A stretch of 64,000 nucleotides of DNA from Theristus sp. LFF4_11 (lineage: Eukaryota; Nematoda; Chromadorea; Monhysterida; Xyalidae). The notes beneath the pieces were generated by a model that saw only the letters and a list, made by a program, of their open reading frames with translations, searched no databases and had not been told where the DNA came from. The stretch is from NCBI GenBank assembly GCA_030248135.1, contig JASANC010002619.1:62001-126000 (forward strand). The letters run 5' to 3'. Every line of letters begins with the position of its first letter. Position 1 is the first letter of the stretch. Below are positions 34,325 through 43,608 of this stretch, piece after piece. Both the position numbers and the translations under genes were made by a program.

Positions 34325-35003
34325 TTTTTTTTCTTTTTTTGTTGAAACATTTTACCGCAGGTTTTTTAACGGGAAATATGAAAATAAAAACAACAGACAT
34401 TTTTCCTCAACTCCAAAAGAGAACCGAATCAGTCTTCATCTCCTTTTCTTGCTGAGCTGATAATTTTGCAAATTTTCACCGTCTTGGTCCTTGGAGCTTT
34501 ATTCTTCTGGAAAATAGTTCAGAAAATAAAAAAAACATATGGTACACAGGGTACACTTGTTTTGCTTTTTTCAGAATCAGATTACGATTCCCAAAACCAA
34601 CCAAGTGTCGCAAGTCGTCGTCGTCTCATATCGTATCATCAACAATCGTATCAACAATCAACCAAAGAAAAATCGAAAACATAACGAATTGAACGCTAAA
34701 AACCCGTAAAACAGCTGAAAATTTTAATTGGTACCGGATCGACCGAGTACCGACCGGATCGACCTGGTACCGGATCGACCGCCCTAGAAAATTGCCAGGT
34801 ACCGGATCGACCGGTACCGGATCGACCGGTACCGGATCGACCGTACCGGATCGACCGGTACCGGATCGACCTACAGCCCTCCGCCCCCCCTGGGCCCCCA
34901 GCTACAGCTAAAAGCTAACCACATAATTTTGAAGTGCATCTTGTATGCGGTTCGCCAAACCCGTCAAATCCTGTCCTGGAATTGTTGCCGTCGCCGTGGA
35001 CAT
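23836..35003 (-). CDS. med-23: Mediator complex subunit 23
   Basis: Tail-module subunit of Mediator, which links transcription factors to RNA polymerase II in the nucleus. At least 15 exons. Recognisable stretches, N to C: LPAYFVMNELHRLTLAV (about 31.4 kb), RPFLLPVVGHVGLCV and WKLDPAKLTF (about 31.1 kb), IVELLAYRLRLP (about 28.4 kb), INALALIITALP (about 25.25 kb), RLLPVVRTESQLIYVIRLL (about 24.45 kb), LYEMLLNVDKH and CDLLYHLKYTFVGYSV (about 24.2 kb), then the last exon 23992-23836 with RKLRFLGQPTTPLGG. The order and spacing match the roughly 1370-residue metazoan protein. The proposed start (ATG 35001-35003, STATATIPGQDLTGLANRI) is weakly supported because the N terminus is divergent and lies beyond G-rich and T-rich tracts. 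Introns hold a hairpin MITE, a Harbinger-like MITE, a 1.4-kb element with its own open frames, and a TACAGT element. Confidence 0.88.
24639..24725. repeat. Hairpin MITE, GGCATTCATGAAGCA family, copy 3
   Basis: An 87-bp hairpin with arms GCGGCATTCATGAA and TTCATGAATGCCGC, flanked by TAA on both sides. It lies within MED23 between segments that encode the protein (about 24.97-24.74 kb and about 24.62-24.55 kb). It is probably intronic, though the splice donor is not obvious. Confidence 0.78.
28638..28731. repeat. 47-bp tandem duplication in MED23
   Basis: Two copies (28638-28684 and 28685-28731) differ at two or three positions. The period of 47 is not a multiple of three, so both copies cannot be read in the same coding frame. 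One copy is likely intronic or at the exon edge. Confidence 0.7.
30070..30258. repeat. Harbinger-like MITE (GGCGCGTTTAGC TIR), TAA-flanked
   Basis: A 189-bp element in a MED23 intron. The left end, AGGCGGAAACACCATTTAG, and the right end, CTAATTGCTAAACGCGCCT, are degenerate inverted repeats. TAA duplications flank it. The interior repeats CGTTCTAAATCCCGTGCGC-type modules also found at 37.1-38.3 kb. Three-bp TWA duplications with GGC-starting TIRs are typical of PIF/Harbinger. Confidence 0.7.
31745..33135. mobile_element. 1.4-kb inverted-repeat element inside a MED23 intron
   Basis: The ends are degenerate inverted repeats: CTACACACCAGGGTTTTTT on the left and AAAAAACCTAGCTACACAC on the right, followed inward by GTAGAAATTT/TTTCTGCAAATTGCAGAA motifs. 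The segment at about 31960-32205 is repeated at about 36225-36460. The interior holds three collinear open frames on the plus strand, described separately. The exact termini and class are not established. Confidence 0.55.
32402..32930 (+). pseudogene. Collinear open frames inside the 1.4-kb element
   Basis: I do not recognise this product. Three segments follow each other on the plus strand in shifting frames: 32402-32524 (MQKKTLAEVRNFVVELVENL...), 32526-32690 (MDGSEQRLAYGNADLLYLHQ...), and about 32677-32830 (QYLVMKTKRRYKIKPNKVN, then FENVEPTEAIALIAEFEQRG). Codon content looks protein-like: charged, without low complexity. It could be a frameshifted intronless copy captured by the element, or a small gene whose tiny introns I failed to resolve (for example 24 bp GTATAAGT...GTGCAG at about 32672-32696). 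It is antisense to MED23. Confidence 0.35.
33207..33350. repeat. TACAGT-family MITE with CCAAT motifs
   Basis: A 144-bp element in a MED23 intron. The ends are TACAGTCCATC and GATAGACTGTA. It contains three copies of AACCAATCAGC, two of them within CCAATCAGCGCTGAGAA repeats. The right 35 bp match the ends of the 763-bp element at 41611-42373. Confidence 0.75.
34135..34335. repeat. Poly-G then poly-T simple sequence
   Basis: About 110 bases are nearly all G, followed by about 40 bases nearly all T. It lies in the first MED23 intron. Homopolymers of this length are error-prone, so the exact length may be a sequencing or assembly effect. Confidence 0.85.
34731..34872. repeat. Tandem GGTACCGGATCGACC repeat
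   Basis: About eight imperfect copies of a 14-15 bp unit, GGTACCGGATCGACC. Adjacent units make GGATCGACCGGTACCGGATC-type palindromic joints. The array is bounded by ATTTTAATT on the left and CTACAGCCCTCC on the right. It is close to the MED23 start. Confidence 0.85.
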
Positions 35004-35194
35004 GGTGGCGGCGTGCGGCACCGGCGCCTGAGACTGAGCAATAAAGAAATAAAATGAACGGAATGTCGGAAACAGTACCAACGACGTGGGGACCTGCACT
35101 GCACCTTGGGTCGGGTCTAGGGTTGTTGAAAAAAACAAAATCGTCATTTTTTTTTTAATTTAAAAAAAAATTCAAAAATCAAAGTTGTGCTAAA

Positions 35195-35375
35195 TCAAGC
35201 AGGGAGTTCGAAGAACCACATTTGATGTGCAATCGCCTCCCGAATGACTCCCTCCCGTATGGCGGAACTTTCCAGATTTTGTTTTGGTGACCTCAATTAC
35301 CCTTTTTCCAAACCGTCATCATGCTTCTTCTCTTCTTCTGTTTTGACCTCCAAAACGTCACTAATTGTCCCCAGC
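35195..35375 (+). repeat. Repeat unit K, left half (interrupted copy)
   Basis: It matches the reverse complement of 42647-42815. Shared motifs include AGGGAGTTCGAAGA, CCGTATGGCGGAA and AAAACGTCACTAATTGTCCC. It ends exactly where the TAA-flanked insertion begins; the other half resumes at 38281. Confidence 0.75.
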
Positions 35376-36164
35376 TAAAGGCGCGTTTAGCAATTAGTTT
35401 TTCTTACGTACGCACGGAACGCACGTCGTTCTAAATGCGTAATGCTTCTTTATTCAAAACGCACGCGCACGGGCATCGGCATTGCACCTGCACTTTCCAA
35501 TGAGCATGCAGCACACGCTTCGCACCTTGCGTTTACACACACTCCGGCCTTAGGTGAATAAGAAGAACACCTAAACGACCCAAACCATCACGATACACAG
35601 CAAGGAGTCATGAAACATCATTTTCTTTAAAACCAGGAATGAAACTGAACACTGAATATGCAAATTTGCTTTTGGATGACCAATTGTCTATTGTGTTAGT
35701 TATTTCTGTTGGCGATGCGTGTTGCTGCGTCTGTTGATCTACGAATCAGGAAGAATACAACGATGACTTTGCAAAAACCACGTGGATGGTTTACCATGCT
35801 TGCAATTTAACAATGTGACACCAAAACTGCTGTGAACAGTGAACCAACAAAACTTCCCCCGGAAATAATTGAAAACAGAAATAACGTTTTTTTTCAATCA
35901 ACAACGACCAAATTTCCACAGTTTAGATTTTAAAGCACTGTTGAAAAATTCCATTCAATCAACCACATGTTGTTGCAACACAAATGTTGAACTCCCACTA
36001 ACGTCTAATAAATTTTGAAATTGATTAAAAATAGTAGTGATAAGACAAACATAGCAAGGAAACCGGGATAGTACGGACCAGAAGAATAATCACAAGAGCG
36101 AATACCGCAATTCTAAGTTTCTTTTTTCAACATTTTCTTCCTTCCATGCTCACACAGCTGCGAT

Positions 36165-36236
36165 ATGCGTCGATCAATTGCGCCGCCGTGCGTTCGATGT
36201 CTGGATGTCCACATTTCTGGATCTCGCTGTCCGCTG
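36165..36236 (-). other. Orphan exon-like segment inside the insertion
   Basis: On the minus strand a CAG acceptor (GACGTCAG) is followed by an open 24-codon stretch (DSEIQKCGHPDIERTAAQLI, then DAYRSC) and a GTGAGC donor. It looks like a real exon but lies inside the 2.9-kb element, so it is probably part of a captured or element-encoded gene. No match is recognised. Confidence 0.25.
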
Positions 36237-37612
36237 ACGTCAACGGCGCCAAACAAGACAACTGTCTTTTTCAAGAATGCCAAGATCATTCATTCCCAAT
36301 CGTGTGTACAAGGGAGAAAGAATGAACAGAATAACATGCAGAATCAGTTAGTTTCAAAAAACACGTCAACTTTGACAAACAATTGGGTTTCTGAGCGTCT
36401 TTTTTTAATTCAAATTTCACGCGCGCCTTGCACCCTGAAAAAGCTGCCGCGGCCATTCGTACCTTACTTGTTGTTCAATGTTGCACTGCAAGCCACCGAC
36501 GATGTCTCACTGATGAATTAAGGAATGCCATTTCCCATATTTAGTGATCAACAGTGGCGTATTATTTATTATTCAAGTGGTTCAAATACGCCCACTAAAG
36601 ACACAGAACATGGGAAAAGCAGTTATCGATCTTGTGCCATTATCCTGATCACACACGGACGACATTGGTTTGCAATTTTTTTTCTTAATTTGGATCTTGG
36701 AAATCTTGGACAACTCTTGCATTGTTGTTGTTGTCGACGACGACGTATCGAATTCGAATTTTTTGACGTGCGACGACAAACGTAGACGTGGAGTTTAATT
36801 TACAAATCACAGAAAAAATCCAGTTAAAAAAATCAAGAATCAAAACTGAAACAAGGAAAAAACATCTGATTTTCATTATTGATGTCCCCTTTTCGCGATC
36901 ACGAGTTGTCCTTCCAAAACTCCAGCCCAGACTTAGCTCGTTCCATTTTTCGTTTAAGTTCTCAAATCAAATCCAATTCAGAAATCAATCGTTGTCGTCA
37001 TTTTTTGTTTTCTCTACAAATTCTAGACATTTGCAAATTAAGAAAAATATTTATTTTCCCAAAATTTATTTCTAAAGCGCGATTTATTTGACGCTTTTTG
37101 AATAAAGTAGGCAAACCGTTCTAAATGCGGGGCGCAAAACAGTCGTTTCGTTTACGCCACACGACAAAACTGAAAACTGCGCACCGCATTTAGAACGACT
37201 GAAGTGTCGTGCATACATACGGAAAACTAATTCGCGTGGGCAAAAAGTTGTGTGGTATGTCCGAACGTGCGGACGGACAAGCTTGCGTACGGGAATTAGA
37301 AAACGTGTAGCATCCGTCATACGACTGTCGTTCTAAATGCCGTGACCAAAAATAGTCCGTTCTGTTGCGGACAAAAATGCAAATGTCTGCCCTAGCAAAT
37401 TTGAAAACGGGAATTGACAAATTTTATTTTTTTAGTGGTCATCTCCCTTGCATTCCCTCCCCTTCCCCTACCCTCTTCCCCATTTTGCATTCAGTTTGTC
37501 GTCGCATTTTTATCACATGTGTTCTCAAGAAGCGCATGTAAAAATCTAAATTCTTTCAGTTTTGGTATATACAAACTGAATTTGAACAAATTTTGATTTG
37601 GATCTTTCAAAA

Positions 37613-37785
37613 ATGGAAAATGCTGACCCAAAATCTCCGCCGACGCCGATCAGTTCGCTCGACGAAGCGCAGGTGACAGAGAAGCTGATCGAAGCTGTTT
37701 TGCTTTTTTGGAGCCAGCAGCCAACAAACAAACAAACAAACAAACAAACAAACAAACAAACAACGAAAAACAACAGTTTCCAGTA
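37613..37785 (+). CDS. Short open frame, possible MADF/Myb-like N terminus
   Basis: MENADPKSPPTPISSLDEAQ is followed by VTEKLIEAVLLFWSQQ, then an (AAAC)n microsatellite reads as TNKQ repeats. EKLIEAVLLFW resembles the start of a MADF/Myb-SANT domain (LIEAVRxxPxLW), which Harbinger elements encode as a second protein. The match is short and the frame ends soon after, so this is tentative. Confidence 0.25.
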
Positions 37786-38280
37786 GATTTCAGTTTTCTT
37801 TTTTTTCAAAACAGGCAAGTAGACCCACCAAATAAAACTGAGCATTTTTTCCCGTTGCCCCAACATCTAATATACCTTGATTTTCAACTTAAAATTAACA
37901 GACACTGGAAAATATGAACTTTTCCGCACATCCGTCGAACGACTTTTTGCTGCCAGCAGCAAAAAGTCGTCGGACAGTCGTGCGCAAGAAATTCTAATTC
38001 GCGTGCGCATTTGTCTTTTTACGCACGGACAAACAGTCGTTCTAAATCCCGTGCGCAAAACAGTCGTGTCGGATACACGTAAGTCACACGCACGAAATTC
38101 TAATTCGCGTGGGCACAAGTTTTTTTTGCGTGCGCACGGACAACGTTCTAAATCATGCGCGCAAAACAGTCGTTACGTGCGAACGACAGTCATGCGTGCG
38201 AAATTCTAATTCGCGTAGCCATTTTTTAAGTTCTGTCTCCGTGCGTACGCACGAAAATCTAATTGCTAAACGCGCCTTAA

Positions 38281-38460
38281 GCTGATGCTAAAGTGAAGAT
38301 AAACATACCGCCTTGAAATTCGATCAATTCTTCTGATGATGTCGCGACGACACGACACGAAGCAGCAAGCAACCAGACAACGTAGCGCTTGCAAACGGAG
38401 CAGCGAGCACAATCGGACGCTGTGCGAGGCGAATCGTCACCTTATCTGCATCGAAAACAT
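38281..38460 (+). repeat. Repeat unit K, right half
   Basis: It matches the reverse complement of about 42475-42646 (shared ATAAACATACCG, TTGAAATTCGATCAATTC, GCGAATCGTCACCTTATCTG). It is truncated on the right by the CATAGTTGTTCTAG end of the next element. Confidence 0.7.
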
Positions 38461-38660
38461 AGTTGTTCTAGGGGGGGGGGCTGGGTGGGGGGCGGTGGTG
38501 GCCCCCCCCCAAAAAAATTTCGAATCTATCTCTATCAAACAGGTTTTTTTGGCTCAGCTATCATCTATCTAAAAAATTTTCTCAGCCAGCTATCTATCTG
38601 AAAATTTTTGTCTTCGAAGACATAAAATGAGTCAATTTTTGACCAAAATTGACCATTTTT
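38461..38660. mobile_element. End fragment of the poly-G/C-arm element
   Basis: It reads ATAGTTGTTCTAG, G-run, C-run, TCGAATCTATCTCTATC, then TCTTCGAAGACATAAAATGA. This is the reverse complement of the right arm of the element at 5972-6723 (about 6530-6722). The opposite end is not seen here. Confidence 0.65.
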
Positions 38661-39333
38661 AACGATGTAACGATGTAACGTACCAAGGTAGTGACACGAT
38701 GCCGAAGCATCGAAATAGGTAATACCCGTTAGTACAAAATACAATGAAACAATCAATAACATCACGCATTCACCACCACACGAACAAAACACGATGAACT
38801 GACTGAGCTGACTGAGCTGAGGTTCTGAGAATTTGAATTTTGAACTTTTTTTCAAAACAAGTTATCAATCACGAAAACTGTCACACACGACGAAACATTA
38901 ACAAATAAAATAACTGGCGAGAATCAAACTCATGACTGCCCGATCAAAACTGTTCAAAACAAAACAGATAATCCACTTCATCGACGATACGAATACGAAT
39001 TCAAATTGCCGCACAATCTCAGTGCACAAGACGAAACTCGACTGGCTTCTGAAGTTTCTGACGTATTAACAAAAGAAATCCTGAAAGAACACAAAAGGAT
39101 TAGCAACGGAACACCACAAACATTTTCCGACCACAAGCAGGGCAATGTTGGCAAGTTTAGAAAAAGTTGAAGTGAAAGGGGACATTGAACACAATGTAAT
39201 TGTTTGTTTGTTTTTCTTCTTTTTTTTAAAGCAAGAATGTTTAATGGACCTAAGATCAATTTATCAATTCGCAAAGTTTTTCTCAATGGGAAAGGAAGAG
39301 CAACGGAGAGCGGCATCCCCAGGTCCACGGAAA

Positions 39334-40170
39334 TCAAGCCAGAAGGGAGGGGAAACGTGTCGCAATAAATTTATGGATGAGTTGAGATTCGTTTGCAATA
39401 AGCCTATTTTTGAAAGAAGAGGTTGAGGGAGCTGAGACTGTGTCTTGATTCAGACTGTTCCAGAGTTGGATGGTTCGCACGGCCCAAGCACCAGCTCTAA
39501 TTGACGTCTTTACAGGCGGTGTGTTCAGTTTATGTTGATGACCTCTAGTACCAAATTCCCCTTGGTGAACCTCAAAGAAGTCTGATAGATTTAAGACATG
39601 ACACTTTGCATTGATAAATTTGTAAACCATTACCAGGTCTGACACAATTCTCTTGAATACAAGCGAACTTTGCTGCAAATCAATGAGCCGCTGGGTGTAT
39701 GATGTTTCAAAATTTACACCTTCGAGATACTTTGTGAAACTTCTTTGAACGGATTCCACTCTCTTCAAAAGACCTACTTGAGACGGAGACCAAACCGAAT
39801 TGCAATACGAGAGCTTGGTTACAACCATCGCATTAAATAACTTCATTCTAGCTGTTGTCGATCTGGTTCTGAAACACCGTTTAATGAGGCCCGCCATGCT
39901 CTTTGATTTGACACAAATTTCAGATACATGATCAGCGAAGGATAATCTCTCATCAATTACCACTCCAAGATCTTTGATCTTACTGACATTTTGCACGGAT
40001 TTTCCACCAACATTGTAATTGAACTTTGGGTTCCGAGATGGATTCAAGTGTAAGCACACGGTTTTTTCCGCTGCAAGTTTTAGTTTATTTATTTTCAACC
40101 ATTTCTCAATTGCGATCAGATCATTCTCGATCAGAATTTTATCTTCCACACTTTTGTTGTTTTTTTTCAA
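39334..40170 (-). pseudogene. Non-LTR retrotransposon, C-terminal RT part
   Basis: An uninterrupted 278-codon frame starts just after where the YADD motif of a Jockey/CR1-type reverse transcriptase would be. Motifs: IEKWLKINKLKLAAEKT, IKDLGVVIDERLSFADHV, YCNSVWSPS, RVESVQRSFTKYL, VKTSIRAGAWAVRTIQLWN. These match the thumb and tail regions of such elements. The catalytic FADD box and everything upstream are absent on this strand, so the copy is dead despite the open frame. Confidence 0.8.
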
Positions 40171-40212
40171 TTTTTTTCGATCTTGCTCAAATTCTGGTCA
40201 AGCTTTTTCTTG

Positions 40213-40744
40213 AAATCTGCAGAAAATTAATAAAGCTGTTTGTCCCGATTGGTAAGATAAATAATAAATTAGGAACCGTCATGACCTTAACACCAGGGCT
40301 CAAAAGACTTTTTGCTGCGCGAAAACGTTTGAGAATGAAACACAAAGATGAGCAGAAGAGAAACATAAACAACTTTTTGTCTTTGAGGGCGGTAAACAAA
40401 CTTATAAATAGGCGGAAATGTAAAGCGGCATTGGCTTACGAAAAAATAGTGCTGAAAAATTCAAATACGAAATCGTTTTGGGGATTTGTTAAACGAAAGT
40501 TATCAAATCAAAAAACGTTACCCGCACTACGCGGGCCAAACGGCCAATGCATCATTTCTGATCTAGATAAAGCTGAGGCACTGAATTCACAGTTTGCATC
40601 CGTGTTTCTGGAAAAAGAAAATCAGGTACAAACAAAATTTATGAGGTCGACTACTGTGAAATCAAATGTTAATGAAAGTGACGAAGTAACTGTTTATCAA
40701 TATTTGATGAAGTTAAAAAACAAATCAGCAGCTGGGTTAGTTAG
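40213..40744 (+). pseudogene. Non-LTR retrotransposon, pre-RT part, inverted
   Basis: Open reading on the plus strand: KLFVPIGKINNKLGTV, KLINRRKCKAALAYEKIV, SFWGFVKRKL, LPALRGPNGQCIISDLDKAE, ALNSQFASVFLEKENQ and YQYLMKLKNKSAAGL. This is the linker between endonuclease and RT, ending at the first RT motif. It is head-to-head with the C-terminal part at 39334-40170. The roughly 200-codon catalytic core between them is missing. It runs straight into a CCTAA block. Confidence 0.7.
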
Positions 40745-40756
40745 CAGCAGAGACTT

Positions 40757-40970
40757 AGTTCTAAATCCTAATCCTAAAGCCTAATTCTAAGCCTAACATA
40801 ATCCTAACCGAATCCTAACCTAAGCCAAGCCTTTTCAAGCAAGAAGATGTCTGAACAATTGCGTTTTGAACAAGTTCTTGTTGGGGCCGGAGCGTGTGCA
40901 CGCGCGCTAGTGGATCATGAGCATGAGCATGCGGATGCGAGGTGCGCGTGCGTTTTAAAAAAGAAGCTCC
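40757..40970 (+). repeat. CCTAA telomere-like block plus conserved segment, copy 2
   Basis: CCTAATCCTAAAGCC-type repeats, then GCCAAGCCTTTTCAAG, then a conserved segment with an open frame (SEQLRFEQVLVGAGACAR, then ALVDHEHEHAD). It directly follows the inverted LINE piece. Confidence 0.78.
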
Positions 40971-41610
40971 AGCGTTATTTTCGAATTACAAAAATCGGCA
41001 TTTTTGTTTTTTAATCACTTCTTTTGGTTGGCCTGCTTTATTAAAAACCGCTCCAGATAAACCACGCTCTGTTGAAAAAATTTTTCTGAGGGTAGCAGAC
41101 AAATGCTTTTTAGATAAAAAAGAAGAAAAGAAAGGAAGGAAAGAAAAGAAAAGGGCTTCGCTTGTGAGATTTTGTGACATGCTGCAGATTGCTTTTTGGG
41201 TTTTTTGTTGTGTTGAGCTGAAAAAACGAGTAGAATTGTCAATTGAAACAGCAAGTGGAACGAACGACGACAGGTTTGCATCTTCGTCACTCAGTTTCTA
41301 TTCCAGCAACACTGAAGTGAGTTCAATTTCAATGAAACTGATTCTGCTGGCCCATGCTGATGAAACTGATGGCCCACGCCTGGGGGGATGTCACTGCACC
41401 ATGACTGACACCCCCCACTGAAAAATTTTCGGCACCCCCCACGTGACGACACCCCCTAGGGTTGTTAAACAAAAATCAAATTTAAAAAAAAGTGATTAAA
41501 AAAAACAAAAATGCCATTTTTTTAATTCGAAATTTTTTTCTCTAATATGCTCTGAAAACCTCAATTTTGGCGCAATTTTTTGAAATTTCAACAAAAATTT
41601 TCTTTAATAT

Positions 41611-42373
41611 TACAGTCTATCACGCTAATATATGCAACTCGCTGATTGGTCGGCTCCTCACGCTCCGCACCCTGGGAACGGGATTCAGAAAAAATCATGT
41701 TTTTTTGTTGTTCAGCGGTTTGTTTTTATTGTTTTCATGCCGAAAAACATTCTAAATAAAAAACTACCAAATTCCAAAAATTTGCATTGGTCACAATGTC
41801 AAAAAAATGTTTTTTGGTTGATTGACTGCGACGACGTCGTCTATGGTTTTTGGTTTAGTTTTTGCCTTTAGGCATGAAAAGAGCGTGCCGCCGCTGGCCG
41901 CTACTGTGTGTCCGAAGCACAGAGAAGAAGAACGCAGCAGGTGACAGTATTTATTGACAATGTGAACAATCTTTGAACAACAATGAATGGACATGGCGCA
42001 CCCAATGAATCAATTGTTAAAAGCGGGATGAAAACCGTCGAAATCGTTGGAAGCAAGCTTTGTTATTTTGTTTGTTTGTTTTAAATTTGTTTTGAACACG
42101 CAGCAGCGGCCAGCGGTACGTTTGAAAGCAAAAATTCTCGACGACGTCGTCGCCGTCAATCAACCAAAAAACTTCAGTTTACTAATTTTTTACCAATTCA
42201 AACGTTTGGAATTTTGTAGTTTTTGATTTAGAATTTTTTCGGCATGAAAAAAAATGAAAACAAACCGCTGAACAACAAAAAAAACATGATATTTCCTGAA
42301 TCCCGTTCCCAGGGTGCGGAGCGTGAGGAGCCGACCAATCAGCGAGTTGCATATATTAGCGTGATAGACTGTA
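41611..42373. mobile_element. 763-bp TACAGT-family foldback element
   Basis: The ends are TACAGTCTATCACGCTAATA and its reverse complement. Arms run about 240 bp each, with GCTGATTGGTCGGCTCC near the tips. Both arms carry GACGACGTCGTC inward (about 41830 and 42138). The centre (about 41880-42120) has no long open frame. The terminal TA suggests Tc1/mariner-style TA duplication. Confidence 0.8.
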
Positions 42374-42474
42374 CCTCGTAAAACCTTTAGCAGTCGATTT
42401 TGGACCGTTTTACCGACTGATTTCAGGCTTCAACAACATCTGCGATGAAGTTTTTAAGTGTCCCAAAGGTAGGC

Positions 42475-42816
42475 TTACCATTTCTGATGCAGATAAGGTG
42501 ACGATTCGTTTCGCAATCTAAATTTGAGCGTCCGAGCTGCTCCGTTTGCAAGCGTTACGTTGTCTGGTTGCCGTTTCGTGTCCTGCCGTCGCGACACATC
42601 ATTAGAATTGATCGAATTTCAAGCCGGTATGTTTATTTTCACTTGGGCTGGGGACAATTAGTGACGTTTTGGGGGTCAAAACACTAGAAGAGGCATGGTA
42701 ACGGTTTGAAAAAGGGGTAATTGAAGTCACCAAAAAATCTCCAAATTTCCGCCATACGGAAGTCATTCCGGAGGCGCTTGCATGTCATATGTGCTCTTCG
42801 AACTCCCTGATTGATT
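42475..42816 (-). repeat. Repeat unit K, uninterrupted copy
   Basis: Inverted relative to 35195-35375 plus 38281-38460. Here the two halves are adjacent (joint near 42646). The right side is cut by the TACAGT element starting at 42817. Confidence 0.75.
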
Positions 42817-43608
42817 TACAGTTGAACTCAATAAAATGTGGAATCAGCTGATTGGTCGGCCGAGAGGAGGCTGCTCACACTCCGCACCCATCTTTTTTCG
42901 TGGATCTGGATTCTATTGAATCGTGTTTCTTTTGAATGAGTGTGAATTTCCAGCACCCTTTTCATGCTAAAAATAAACTCAAAGGGTTGGAGAACTGCGA
43001 AATTCAATTTTTTTTATTCAACAGCTCAAAATGCATTTTTCACTGAAGACGACGACAACGACGTCGTCGCTTAATTTTTACGTGTGAACTGAAAGACAAA
43101 AGCCTGAAATGAGTGCGCTGTGTAGCCAGCTGAAGGGGGTTTCATTCCTAGCTGACCGATCGACATGCGTCCGCAATTAAAAAAAAGCGTTCCGACTTCG
43201 CGGACGACGACGACACGACGACGACTTTGCTTTCATTTTTCATTTTCACCGTTTTCAAGTTGTTTTTGGTAAGCTGCTGTGTTCATTTACTTGGTGCACG
43301 CAGCAAACCATGCACAGCGCACTCCTTTTAGGCTTTTATTTTTCAGTCCACACGCAAAAATTAAGCGACGACGTCGTCGTCGTCATTAAACAAAAAATAC
43401 ATTTTGAGTTGAGCTGTGGAATAAAATTTTCTGAATTTCGCGTTCTCTAACATTTGAGTTTATTTTTAGCACAAAAATGTTGCTGGAAATTTATAAAAAC
43501 ACGTATCAATAAAATCCAAATCCACGAAAAAAGAACGGTGCGGAGTGTGAGCAGCCTCCGCTCGGTCGACCAATCAGCTGATTCCACATTTTAGTGAGTT
43601 CGACTTAG
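42817..43608. mobile_element. Second long TACAGT-family foldback element
   Basis: The left end, TACAGTTGAACTCA, and the right end, GTGAGTTCGACTTA, are inverted. Arms contain GTGGAATCAGCTGATTGGTC and a CTCACACTCCGCACC block, similar to the 763-bp element. GACGACGTCGTC motifs lie inside both arms (about 43046 and 43369). The interior also has inverted ATTTTTAGCA/TGCTAAAAAT tracts. No transposase frame. Confidence 0.75.

Larger units (their letters stand above)
35376..38280. mobile_element. 2.9-kb Harbinger-like insertion, TAA target duplication
   Basis: TIRs are AGGCGCGTTTAGCAATTAG and CTAATTGCTAAACGCGCCT, with TAA on both outer sides (35376-35378 and 38278-38280). The insertion splits repeat unit K, which is continuous at 42475-42815. 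The interior is composite: 35447-35690 is repeated directly at 44574-44792; 36225-36460 is repeated at 31960-32205; 37105-37385 and 37917-38280 carry modules of CGTTCTAAAT-CCCGTGCGC and GAAATTCTAATTCGCGTG. No DDE transposase is visible. TIR and TSD fit PIF/Harbinger; non-autonomous and multiply invaded is the simplest reading. Confidence 0.65.

Noticed and set aside
36165..36521. Possible 5' exon of MED23 upstream of 35003
   Set aside because: The exon-like piece lies within the 2.9-kb TAA-flanked insertion (35376-38280), so it is more likely part of that element than of MED23.
37727..37765. (TTTG)n/(AAAC)n tract reading as CLFV or TNKQ repeats
   Set aside because: A simple tetranucleotide microsatellite; the repeats in translation are a by-product.
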